A stretch of 25,126 nt of DNA from Acidobacteriota bacterium (lineage in GTDB: Bacteria > Acidobacteriota > Terriglobia > Terriglobales > Acidobacteriaceae), in assembly GCA_025353435.1 (NCBI GenBank), contig JANXQR010000324.1, forward strand, positions 1-25,126, in the 5' to 3' direction. The translations under genes were made by a program, and so were the position numbers. The notes under the pieces were generated by a model. That model was given only the letters and a program-made list of their open reading frames with translations, was not told the DNA's origin and did not search any database. Position 1 is the first letter of the stretch. The number at the start of each line of letters is the position of its first letter. Positions 16,559-24,217 of this stretch are shown here, one piece after another.

Positions 16559-17632
16559 TCATTTTTGATTTCGCAAAGTAGATTCACGCACGATGAGACG
16601 CGGGACCACCAATTCGGTCTTGGGGCGAACCGTGCCTTTCGCACCAACCAAGGAGAGTGCCAGTGCCGCGGCGCGCTTGCCTATCGCAGAACTGTCCTGA
16701 TCGACCGATGTTAAAGGGACGCGGAGAAAATCGGAGTAGAGTACATTGCCGCATCCCACCACCGCGATGTCCTGAGGAATTCGCAGACCCGCGCCGAGGA
16801 TCGCTCGCATGGCCCCGAGTGCGACGGGATCGTTGAAACAGAAGATCCCGTCAGGACGAGCTTTGAAGGCGAGCAACTTCCGAGTCGCCTCAAAGCCGCC
16901 TGGCTCTCCACGATCGTCTCCAGACGACCCGATCGAGAGAATGTGGCCCGGGATAGCAGGCAGGCTATGCTCCGCGAGCGCTCGCCGGTACCCTTCCGCC
17001 CGGCCCAATGCCGTGCTGGTTTCCGGTCCCCTGATGTGTGCAATCCTGCGGCAACCCCGCTCGATCAGATGATTCGTAGCAAGTATCCCGACGAGTTCAT
17101 CGTCTACCCCCACAAAATTTGCACCGAGTCCCGCGAACTTCCGGTCAATGAGAACGTAGGGAATTTTTCTCTCCTCGATTCGACGAAAGCTTTCCACCGT
17201 CCACTGCGCCGAAGCAATCAGCAAAGCGTCCACTCGACGTGCCAGCAGTTGATCGATCTCCTGCTGTTCCAGTTCCGGATCTTCCTCCGACGAGGTGATC
17301 ATCAGGCAGTAGCCTTGCCCGCGAATCTCCGCGGATATTGATTTTGCTACCTGCGCGAAGAAGGGATGGAGCAAGTCAGGTACCACCAGTCCAATGGTCC
17401 AGGTCTTTCCGGTGATCAACGCCCGCGCCGCGAAGTTGGGTTGGTAGTGCATCTCCTTCATCCGTTTCAGTACGCGTTTCCGCGTCTCTTCGCCGATATC
17501 GGAGTGCCCCCGTAGCACCTTGGATATCGTGACAGTCGACAAGCCCATATCGCGCGCGATGTCCTTCAATCGCACAGGTGCGGACTTGCGGGCTTTCTTC
17601 TCCTCGTCCTTGCCACTACTGGAATGCTTCAT
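16559..17632 (-). CDS. LacI-family transcriptional regulator
   Basis: A 357-residue repressor-type regulator. A charged, lysine-rich tail of about 18 residues precedes the LacI helix-turn-helix (VRLKDIARDMGLSTVTISKV, 20-39). The hinge-helix region YQPNFAARAL (63-72) and a periplasmic-binding-protein-like effector domain (about 78-350) follow. FNDPVALGAMRAI (266-278) and IPQDIAVVGC (285-294) are typical LacI/GalR segments. The effector is probably a sugar, perhaps fucose- or rhamnose-related given the neighbours; this is inferred. It is divergent from the GH29 gene and tail-to-tail with the large receptor. Two CG-centred imperfect palindromes in the shared 224-bp upstream region are plausible operators, which would make it autoregulated and fucosidase-controlling. 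The ATG has GAGG only 3 nt upstream, which is close. Confidence 0.92.
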   Translation of the reverse strand: MKHSSSGKDEEKKARKSAPVRLKDIARDMGLSTVTISKVLRGHSDIGEETRKRVLKRMKEMHYQPNFAARALITGKTWTIGLVVPDLLHPFFAQVAKSISAEIRGQGYCLMITSSEEDPELEQQEIDQLLARRVDALLIASAQWTVESFRRIEERKIPYVLIDRKFAGLGANFVGVDDELVGILATNHLIERGCRRIAHIRGPETSTALGRAEGYRRALAEHSLPAIPGHILSIGSSGDDRGEPGGFEATRKLLAFKARPDGIFCFNDPVALGAMRAILGAGLRIPQDIAVVGCGNVLYSDFLRVPLTSVDQDSSAIGKRAAALALSLVGAKGTVRPKTELVVPRLIVRESTLRNQK

Positions 17633-17707
17633 CGGCCTCGAATGAGCTCACTTTCGCTGTTTGCAATATGAATCTAAATGCTCCGCTTGAGCAAGTCGCA
17701 TGATTGC

Positions 17708-17719
17708 GTAAACGATAAC
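17708..17719. promoter_or_regulatory. Candidate LacI-family operator O1
   Basis: GTAAACGATAAC is an imperfect palindrome centred on CG. It matches the O2 site at 17786-17797 in the pattern GTnAnCGnTnAC, and a 10-bp core (AACGATAACT) recurs in inverted orientation there. Its centre lies about 66 bp upstream of the predicted fucosidase transcription start and 78 bp from O2, a spacing that could allow looping. Confidence 0.45.
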
Positions 17720-17744
17720 TCAGCCCAAGGGCCTGGCGGAAACT

Positions 17745-17773
17745 TTGACACATGTTGCCGCTCAGATTATTCT
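17745..17773 (+). promoter_or_regulatory. Sigma70-type promoter of the alpha-L-fucosidase gene
   Basis: A consensus TTGACA (17745-17750), an ideal 17-nt spacer and TATTCT (17768-17773) lie between two candidate LacI operators. The predicted start is near 17780, giving a leader of about 77 nt. This is one of the two best promoter matches in the window. Confidence 0.6.
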
Positions 17774-17785
17774 TCTCTCGGTCAA

Positions 17786-17797
17786 GTTATCGTTGAC
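17786..17797. promoter_or_regulatory. Candidate LacI-family operator O2
   Basis: GTTATCGTTGAC fits the same CG-centred pattern as O1. It covers about +6 to +17 of the predicted fucosidase transcript, the usual position for a repressing LacI-type operator. On the opposite strand it reads GTCAACGATAAC, nearly the O1 sequence. Confidence 0.48.
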
Positions 17798-17856
17798 TTT
17801 GCTCATCGTGGCGAATTGTTCAAGGTTGATCGTTTCGTTCGTAAGGAGACATTTCA

Positions 17857-19659
17857 ATGCTGCGGAGAGAATTCTGCAAACTGATGGCAGCAGTGGCGGC
17901 AGCAAAATCGCTCCCAGTTGGAGCTCAAACCGCTAACGCGGCGCAATCGCCGGCATTCCAACAGTTCAACATCTACTCCGCGGACTACGCGAAATTCTGC
18001 GCCACTCCGCCGGACCAGCGGAAGTTCTATGCTCTCGAGAATGGTGGCTTCGTAAGAGAGAACCTCGATGGGAAGGCGTGGCAGCCAACCGGCTGGGGTG
18101 AAGCTCCCGAGTTGCCGATCGCTGGCGGGTCGTGGGATGGCGTGCCGATGGAATCTCCCATTGCCGGTTTAGGTGGCGACGGTCCATACAAACCCACCTG
18201 GGATTCCCTTCTCCAATACGAAGCGCCGGAGTGGTACCGCGATGCCAAATTCGGCATCTGGGCTCACTGGAGCCCGCAGTGCGTCCCCGAAGCCGGCGAC
18301 TGGTTCGCTCGGAATATGTACATGGAAGGCTCGGATCAGAACAAGTACCAGGTACAACATTACGGGCCGCCGTCGAAGTTCGGCTACAAAGACCTGTGCG
18401 CGCAGTGGACGCTGCTTAACTGGCAGCCCGATGAGTTGATTGAGCGCTACAAGAAGGCTGGCGCCAAGTTGTTCATCGCGTTGGCCAACCATCACGATGG
18501 ATTTGATACGTGGGACTCTAAGCATCATCCGTGGAACGCGTCCAGCCATGGTCCCCATCGCGACGTAGTGGGAACGTGGGCGGCGGCGGCTCGAAAGCAG
18601 GATATGCGCTTTGGGGTAACAGTGCATCAGGCGCGGAACTGGTGGTGGTTTCAGACTGCGCACGATGCGGACAAGAAGGGCTCGCTTGCCGGCACGCCGT
18701 ACGATGGCGACCTAACCATTGCGGACGGAAAAGGGCAGTGGTGGGAGGGCTTGGACCCCCAGCAGTTGTACGGCGTAAAGCATCCGTCCAATGCGCTTCC
18801 TGACATCTCCTACGTGAAGAATTTCTACGATCGAACCCGTGATCTGATCGACCAGCACGATCCCGACCTACTCTACTTCGACAACAGCCTGCTTCCTCTT
18901 GGATGGGGCGGGATGAATATCGGATCGTATTACTACAATCACAACCTGAAAACCCGCGGCAAGATGGAGGCAATCCTCAATATTAAGCAAGTTCCGGATC
19001 GACTTGCCAAGGCTGTAATTGCGGACTACGAACGCGGCCTGACCAGCGACATTATGCCGTATGCGTGGCAGTCAGAGACCTGCATCGGAGACTGGCATTA
19101 CAACCGTGCGCTTCTCGATAAGGCAGGGGAGTTTGGCGGGTATCTCAACCCGCGCGACGTGATTCATTGGCTTGTCGACACGGTAAGCAAGAATGGTACT
19201 TTCATCCTGAACGTACCAGGTAAACCGGACGGGACCATTGATGCGAAGGAGATTGCTGTTCTCGACAAGATCACCGATTGGATGCAGGTAAACGGCGAAG
19301 CAATCTACGCGACGCGCCCATGGAAGATCTCCGGCGAGGGCCCAAACGCAGTGAAGAGTGGGGCCTTTCAGGGCAATAGCATCAGCGCGCTTGGCGTGAA
19401 AGATATCCGATTTACGCGCAACAAGGCAAACACGGTGGTCTATGCCATCGCGCTTGGCTGGCCAACGGAGGCAATTGTGATTCGTTCGCTGGGCAGCTCT
19501 GCCAGTACCAATCCGGGGAAGGTGGGAAACGTTCAACTCATCGGGACCGACGAAAAAATCGTGTGGAAGCAGTTGGCGGACGGGCTACGAATCGAACTGC
19601 CAAAGCGCTATAAACCGACGTCGGATTTTGCAGCCGCGCTGAAGGTGTTCCTGGCGTAG
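17857..19659 (+). CDS. Alpha-L-fucosidase (GH29), Tat-type signal
   Basis: A 600-residue exported glycoside hydrolase predicted to release L-fucose from glycans. The N-terminus LRREFCKLMAAVAAA has a twin-arginine pattern (RRxFxK) and a short hydrophobic region, suggesting export of the folded enzyme by Tat. The GH29 (beta/alpha)8 domain shows FGIWAHWSP (132-140), FIALANHHDGFDTWDS (206-221) and DLLYFDN with the probable nucleophile D342. NGTFILNVPGKPDGTID (446-462) is the usual C-terminal barrel segment. About 110 residues after the signal, before the barrel, are not recognised. The acid/base residue is poorly conserved in GH29 and I do not assign it. AAGGAG (17843-17848) is 8 nt before the ATG. 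Expression is probably controlled by the divergent LacI gene. Confidence 0.88.
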   Translation: MLRREFCKLMAAVAAAKSLPVGAQTANAAQSPAFQQFNIYSADYAKFCATPPDQRKFYALENGGFVRENLDGKAWQPTGWGEAPELPIAGGSWDGVPMESPIAGLGGDGPYKPTWDSLLQYEAPEWYRDAKFGIWAHWSPQCVPEAGDWFARNMYMEGSDQNKYQVQHYGPPSKFGYKDLCAQWTLLNWQPDELIERYKKAGAKLFIALANHHDGFDTWDSKHHPWNASSHGPHRDVVGTWAAAARKQDMRFGVTVHQARNWWWFQTAHDADKKGSLAGTPYDGDLTIADGKGQWWEGLDPQQLYGVKHPSNALPDISYVKNFYDRTRDLIDQHDPDLLYFDNSLLPLGWGGMNIGSYYYNHNLKTRGKMEAILNIKQVPDRLAKAVIADYERGLTSDIMPYAWQSETCIGDWHYNRALLDKAGEFGGYLNPRDVIHWLVDTVSKNGTFILNVPGKPDGTIDAKEIAVLDKITDWMQVNGEAIYATRPWKISGEGPNAVKSGAFQGNSISALGVKDIRFTRNKANTVVYAIALGWPTEAIVIRSLGSSASTNPGKVGNVQLIGTDEKIVWKQLADGLRIELPKRYKPTSDFAAALKVFLA

Positions 19660-19743
19660 GGCCACAGAGTCAATAGCGACGAGAAAGCGGTCGGCCCCGA
19701 AAACCGCGTGATTCAGTAAGATAAATCCCTGACGATGGCAGGG

Positions 19744-19774
19744 GCATCAGGTCTTCTCCCTGGAAACCTGATGC
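19744..19774. repeat. Inverted repeat between convergent genes
   Basis: GCATCAGGT (19744-19752) and ACCTGATGC (19766-19774) form a perfect 9-bp stem with a 13-nt loop. Outer TGGC/GCCA arms can extend it around a 4-nt bulge. It sits in the 217-bp gap between the fucosidase stop (19659) and the minus-strand receptor stop (19877), where a terminator would be expected. No T-run follows on either strand, so it may be a Rho-associated or 3'-end stabilising hairpin. I saw nothing else of note in this gap. Confidence 0.4.
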
Positions 19775-19876
19775 GCCAGTTCGCATTGACGGCGAGGTGG
19801 CCAGGTTAAAGACAATCCCTCTATTTTTGCGCAAACCGGTAGGGGGGAAATAGCTTTTCGGCTCGCAACAAGTGGG

Positions 19877-22800
19877 TTACCGGCTAATACGAATTGCGAA
19901 CTGCATTACCCGAGGATCAGTCGTCGTACTGGTGATGCTGCCAAATGCGGCCGAGCCAAAACTTCCGTTTGGCTGTGCAAACGCTGGAGTATTTGTCACG
20001 TTGAATAGTTCCGCTCTGAATTCGATCCCAGTTTCGCGAAACACGGTGGATCTTTTAACCAACGCCAAGTCGAGATTGCGATAAGCCGGGCCGCGAACGG
20101 GATTTCGGGATGCTGTCCCGATAGTGAATTGTGGGGCCGTTGAGAACGCTGAAGTGTTGAAGAAGCGCAACGGATTTCTCTTGCTCGGCGTGAGATTTGG
20201 TTTGCTCACAAGGTTAGGCCGCTGCAGGACGAAACCCGCGAACGAATTGAGATTCGTAGCTTGCGTAACCGTGACCGGCATACCGGATTGCAGCGAAACA
20301 ATTGAATTCACCGACCATCCGCCCAGTGCGGAATTCAAAAGTCCTCTCGAAGCGAATTGATGCCCGCGGCCCGCAGGCAGGTCGTAGATGGCGCTCAATG
20401 AGGTAACATTTGGCATGTCACCGCTGGAAGAATCTCGCTCGAGATAGGGGCGAAAAGTGTCGGCCGCGACCAGGCTGCTTGAATTCGGCGACGACAGTAC
20501 TGTCGTTGAAAACACCGATGATGCGTCGTCGATCAGCTTGGAATGGGTGTAAGCGAATAGAAAAGAGATGCCGTGCGCAAGTCTCTCTTCGACCTTTGCC
20601 TCAGCAGCGTTGTAGTTTGTCGTTCCGCTGTTATTCCGATAAGTGGCGATGTTGAGAAAGCGAGGATGAGGTTTCATTGATTGCGCCACTGTCATCGTCT
20701 TTCCTCCGATAGAACTTGAGGAGGGTATCTGCCCATAGTAGGGGTTCGGCATGGTCTTCAAAAGCGCCGAACCCTCGGCAAGCTGCGCGGCAGTCAGTTG
20801 ATTGATGTTCGAGTCCGGTATGCCGACGTGAACGATGTGCGAGCCCACATAGGCGAAATCGACTGACAGGTTGGAGGTGATTGCCCTCTGGACGGCGAGA
20901 TTCCATTGTTCGACGTATCCGGACCCCGCACTCCGCTTGACTGTGTAAACGCTCTGGCCGAGACCGGCGTTCGGGGTAAGTGGGATTGGCGAGACTGACG
21001 GCCCCTGAGACAGTTGGAAGGCCGGCCGCAGATTGTCCTGGGTCCTCTGCTGCACATTTTGGATGAATGGGAACTCAGGCGTCGTGAATGGCGTCGTGAT
21101 TCCTGACTGGTCGATAAAGACGATTCCAAATCCGGAACGAACCACAGTCTTAGGGCTCACCTCGAAAGCGAATCCCATACGCGGCGCGACATTTCCGTAG
21201 TGCGGCTGGCGTGCACTGTGCGAGTAGCCATTCTTGCCGAGGTAGTCGAGTTCCTCGGTCGAAAGATTGAAAACTGCTCCCTGATCGCTCTTCTCCGTTG
21301 ATGGAAGATGCAAGGTCCAACGTGCACCGATATTGAGAGTCAGTCGACTCGTAGCCCTCCAATCGTCTTGCACGAAGTACTCCTCAATGTGGTCGCGGGG
21401 GCGGATCTTGCTCTGTTGAAGATCTATCTGAAACGTGTCGACCTGGCCAAGCAGAAAGCTTGCGAATGAGTTCCCACTGTTAGTCACACCTTGCTGGTCA
21501 GTGCCTGTGGTTGTGAAGGCAAATGACCCTGTTGGGTTGGGAGGCGCCACCGCGTTGAGTTCATACCAGCGGTAATCGAGGCCACCCTTGAATGCGTGAC
21601 GGCCTTGAAACCAGTAAAACGTGTCGACAAGCTGCCAAACCGCGGTCTGGTACTGCGAAAACGTCCCTGCGGATGGGCCAAGCTGTTGGAAGCCCGTGAA
21701 TGTGAACAGAGGTAGAGCGCTGCTGAACGCTGCATTGGCCGGGATTCCGGGAATTCCCAAAGCAGCTGACGCCGTGCTCCCCAAGGCGGTGCCCTGGATT
21801 GTGTTGCCTCGACGCGTGTATCCAAGCCTCAGATCATTCAACAAGCGTGGAGAAAAGACATGGGTCTCGTTGGCCACTGCCTGCTGTCCCAGAACATTTG
21901 ACAGGCCGGCTACACCACCCGTTCCCAAGACCGATCCCGTAATTGCGCCGCTTCCTTCCGGCAACGGAGTGACCGGTTGTTCCACGTCAGTGAAATAGGA
22001 GTATCGGCCGAATGCCTGATCATGTGTTCCCCCGGCCTCATCGACTCGGAAGTCGAATTGGTTCTGATGGTCGGAGTCATTGGCGGTGCGCGTGTAGTTG
22101 TTCGCCTTTGAAGTCAGATTGGTGGGAGTGGGAAATCGAGCGAGCAAGGCCAGCGCCGCAGGGTCGAAGGGAATGTCAATGACGTCCTTCGGAAACTCTT
22201 GCCGGACCGTCACGCCGTTGACTACGGTTGTTGATGTCGGATCGAAGATGTGCGAGACTCCGGTGAAAATTCCCTGGCGTTCGGCCATCGTGGGAATTGT
22301 GGATATGCGCGTAACGCCGATCAACTGTTTTACGCCTTGATAGTCTCCGAAAAAGAACAGATGGTTCGGAAACACAGGACCGCCAATCGATCCGCCAAAC
22401 AGATTTCGTCTGTACTCCGGCTTCCGCGCAGTGGGCGGCACAAAATAATTCCGAGCGTTCAAATCTTCATTGCGGAAAAATTCGAATAGGCCCCCATGAA
22501 ACGCATTGGATCCGGAACGGGTAGCCACGTTTACCACGCCGCCATTGAAGCGACCGAACTCTGCCGGCACGTTGTTGGCCTCAACGGTGAACTCTTCGAT
22601 ATCGTCAAGCGTGAGGAAGAAGGCAACTTGACCCGGTTCTGGCTGCAGCGCCGAAATTCCGTCGTAGAGGTACTCATTCGTCCTCGGGCGTCCTCCGTTG
22701 ATGCGGGGCAAAAGTGTGCCCGGAGGCAGTTCCACCCCTGGCGCGATCGTGGCAAGCTGCACAAAGTTGCGCGTATTCAAGGGCATTGCGATGACTGTTG

Positions 22801-23215
22801 GTCCTGCAATATTAGTTTCGATATTGCTTGTCGCTGTCTGCAGCATCGGCGAAGGGTCAATAATTGTCAGGGTCTGCTGACTCCCGCCGACACGCAAAGA
22901 GAGGTCGACAGTCACAGTCTGTCCCACAATGGCGATGATGCCGGTTCGTGTTAAGGGCTCAAAGCCTCTCGCCGTGACATCGAGCTGATAGAACCCGGGA
23001 TTCAGGTTTGTGACAACAAAGTCCCCAGAGCTCGCAGTGATCGTTATCGAGCGCAACTTCGTCTGAGAGCTGGTAAGCGTAACGTTGGCCTGTGTAACGG
23101 CGGCGCCGGTTGGATCAACTACGCGGCCCCTCAGTTCCGCGGCAATCTGGGCCGACGCTTGAGAACAGACGGCTATCAGGAACAGACTTGCGCACCAAAT
23201 CTGACGATGCTTCAT
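19877..23215 (-). CDS. Oar-like TonB-dependent outer-membrane receptor with carboxypeptidase-regulatory-like domain
   Basis: A 1,112-residue outer-membrane receptor, shorter than and clearly different from the one at 12459. The signal peptide MKHRQIWCASLFLIAVCSQA has a probable cleavage after ASA (about residue 22). A carboxypeptidase-regulatory-like domain follows (about 25-105: LRGRVVDPTGAAVTQANVTL, SGDFVVTNLNPGFYQLDVTA). The plug includes RINGGRPRTNEYLYDGI and NGGVVNVATRSGSNAFHGGLFEFFRNEDLNARNYF-type segments, and the rest is barrel. The C-terminus ends AIRISR rather than in an aromatic residue, which is less typical. The ATG at 23213-23215 has GGAG 5 nt upstream. It is downstream of, and on the same strand as, the small HTH-Mop regulator (177-bp gap containing a candidate promoter with an embedded palindrome). 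The ligand is unknown; nearby GH29 and GH106 genes suggest glycans. Confidence 0.88.
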   Translation of the reverse strand: MKHRQIWCASLFLIAVCSQASAQIAAELRGRVVDPTGAAVTQANVTLTSSQTKLRSITITASSGDFVVTNLNPGFYQLDVTARGFEPLTRTGIIAIVGQTVTVDLSLRVGGSQQTLTIIDPSPMLQTATSNIETNIAGPTVIAMPLNTRNFVQLATIAPGVELPPGTLLPRINGGRPRTNEYLYDGISALQPEPGQVAFFLTLDDIEEFTVEANNVPAEFGRFNGGVVNVATRSGSNAFHGGLFEFFRNEDLNARNYFVPPTARKPEYRRNLFGGSIGGPVFPNHLFFFGDYQGVKQLIGVTRISTIPTMAERQGIFTGVSHIFDPTSTTVVNGVTVRQEFPKDVIDIPFDPAALALLARFPTPTNLTSKANNYTRTANDSDHQNQFDFRVDEAGGTHDQAFGRYSYFTDVEQPVTPLPEGSGAITGSVLGTGGVAGLSNVLGQQAVANETHVFSPRLLNDLRLGYTRRGNTIQGTALGSTASAALGIPGIPANAAFSSALPLFTFTGFQQLGPSAGTFSQYQTAVWQLVDTFYWFQGRHAFKGGLDYRWYELNAVAPPNPTGSFAFTTTGTDQQGVTNSGNSFASFLLGQVDTFQIDLQQSKIRPRDHIEEYFVQDDWRATSRLTLNIGARWTLHLPSTEKSDQGAVFNLSTEELDYLGKNGYSHSARQPHYGNVAPRMGFAFEVSPKTVVRSGFGIVFIDQSGITTPFTTPEFPFIQNVQQRTQDNLRPAFQLSQGPSVSPIPLTPNAGLGQSVYTVKRSAGSGYVEQWNLAVQRAITSNLSVDFAYVGSHIVHVGIPDSNINQLTAAQLAEGSALLKTMPNPYYGQIPSSSSIGGKTMTVAQSMKPHPRFLNIATYRNNSGTTNYNAAEAKVEERLAHGISFLFAYTHSKLIDDASSVFSTTVLSSPNSSSLVAADTFRPYLERDSSSGDMPNVTSLSAIYDLPAGRGHQFASRGLLNSALGGWSVNSIVSLQSGMPVTVTQATNLNSFAGFVLQRPNLVSKPNLTPSKRNPLRFFNTSAFSTAPQFTIGTASRNPVRGPAYRNLDLALVKRSTVFRETGIEFRAELFNVTNTPAFAQPNGSFGSAAFGSITSTTTDPRVMQFAIRISR

Positions 23216-23336
23216 ACGATCTCCAGGGACAAGTCTGCATCCCCACGATGGACGTGGGTCGGCGGTGGCAGCGGACGGATCAATGGATTGAGGAAGGGAA
23301 AATCTATGATGCCAGCACGCTACCCGGCATCTCGAA

Positions 23337-23363
23337 TTTATACGACTGAAATCGTATCGTCAA
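23337..23363 (-). promoter_or_regulatory. Candidate promoter of the second receptor, with palindrome in the spacer
   Basis: On the minus strand TTGACG (23363-23358) is followed after 15 nt by TATAAA (23342-23337). The spacer is short but both boxes are near consensus. An inverted repeat, ATACGA-N6-TCGTAT (23340-23357), occupies the spacer and runs into the -10 box. Such a position suits either a repressor or a MerR-type activator. The adjacent HTH-Mop protein is an obvious candidate binder, by inference only. Confidence 0.42.
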
Positions 23364-23392
23364 TCAAAAGCGAAGCCGACAATATTTGTTGA

Positions 23393-23821
23393 TCACTCCG
23401 CATTTTCTTCCAAGCGCTCAATCATCACATCAGTTGACTTGATGAGAGCTGCGGCTTTATCGCCTTTCTTCAAGTTCAGCTCGCGGACAGCATTGGCGGT
23501 GATGATCGCAGTCACTTGGGCGCTGCCAATTGAGAGAACTACCTCGGCCAGCAGACCCTCAATTCTCACGCTAACAACTTTGCCGGCCAATTGATTTCTG
23601 CCGCTAATCCGTCGATAACGTTCTCGGGACTGCGATTCAGGTTTCTGTTGGTCTTCCGAAATATAGGGGCGCAGACTAGCCTCAGACAGGCGATGGTGCC
23701 CACCCGGCGTCCGAACGGTCTTCAACTTGCCGTCGAGTATCCATTTCTTGATGGTGGGGTAACTTATCCCCATCATCCTTGATGCTTCGCGAGGCGTCAT
23801 GAGATTTTCGTGACTTGCCAT
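23393..23821 (-). CDS. HTH (MerR/excisionase-type) regulator with C-terminal Mop molybdate-binding domain
   Basis: A 142-residue cytoplasmic protein with two modules. The N-terminal helix-turn-helix (MTPREASRMMGISYPTIKKW, then DGKLKTVRTPGGHHRLSEAS) is the MerR/excisionase type, with the GGHHR wing. After a polar linker, the C-terminal 65 residues (SGRNQLAGKVVSVRIEGLLA, AEVVLSIGS, ITANAVRELNLKKGD, AALIKSTDVMI) match Mop/TOBE domains that bind molybdate or tungstate; the clostridial Mop protein also begins with a SARNQLKGKV-type stretch. A molybdate-responsive DNA-binding protein is therefore likely. The ATG at 23819-23821 has AAGGA closely upstream; a TTG at 23857 is in frame but less likely. 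It lies upstream of a TonB-dependent receptor and is divergent from a GH106 gene, without a molybdate transporter beside it. Confidence 0.85.
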   Translation of the reverse strand: MASHENLMTPREASRMMGISYPTIKKWILDGKLKTVRTPGGHHRLSEASLRPYISEDQQKPESQSRERYRRISGRNQLAGKVVSVRIEGLLAEVVLSIGSAQVTAIITANAVRELNLKKGDKAAALIKSTDVMIERLEENAE

Positions 23822-24217
23822 GAGTTCCTTACCTTTCGCATCCCACTGAAGTCCCAACGCGCAATAAATCTATCATTCTCGGCAAAGAGATTTGAGGTCG
23901 GATTGGACCACGCCGCTTCACAAATGAGAGGTCCCTAATCTCGTTGTTCAATGATCAACCCTCGTTTGGAGGATGTCTACGCCAGAAAACGACCGCAGAA
24001 TTCGAGTGCCAAGTGACCCGGTTCTCACTGGCATATTTTCATTAGGGAAATTATTTTCTTTTCTTGACAGCCGTGTTTCCACCTGCCTATAGTTCCGGTC
24101 GTCCCCGCTATTGTGGCGGATTCACGTGTCTGATTTTGCCACGACCTCCATCTGGCGCCTGCCTGAGGGGTCGAGTAATCCTCAAATTCAACTCTCAAGA
24201 TCGAAAAGGAAATGATG
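23822..24217. other. 396-bp divergent intergenic region
   Basis: The longest gene-free stretch, between the minus-strand HTH-Mop regulator and the plus-strand GH106 gene. The right half holds a strong candidate promoter for GH106 (24064-24093). I found no CG-centred site of the TnAnCGnTnA type here, so this gene probably does not belong to the LacI group. No RNA gene, riboswitch-like structure or small coding region was recognised, and no convincing minus-strand promoter. Confidence 0.6.
24064..24093 (+). promoter_or_regulatory. Candidate sigma70-type promoter of the GH106 gene
   Basis: A perfect TTGACA (24064-24069), an 18-nt spacer and TATAGT (24088-24093) predict transcription from about 24100, leaving a leader of roughly 118 nt. 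An AT-rich tract precedes the -35 box, possibly acting as an UP element. Confidence 0.55.

Noticed and set aside
17643..17650. TGAGCTCA palindrome upstream of lacI
   Set aside because: Only 8 bp and not of the CG-centred type shared by the other sites; expected by chance.
17678..17884. 68-codon frame in the lacI/fucosidase divergent region
   Set aside because: It overlaps the promoter, both candidate operators and the fucosidase start; no recognisable product.
19826..19835. TTTGCGCAAA palindrome near the receptor 3' end
   Set aside because: Short, AT-flanked and located at the 3' ends of two genes rather than at a promoter; likely chance.
23822..23857. Longer HTH-Mop protein starting at a TTG (23857)
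   Set aside because: The ATG at 23821 has a close AAGGA and begins right before the helix-turn-helix; the extra 12 residues match nothing.
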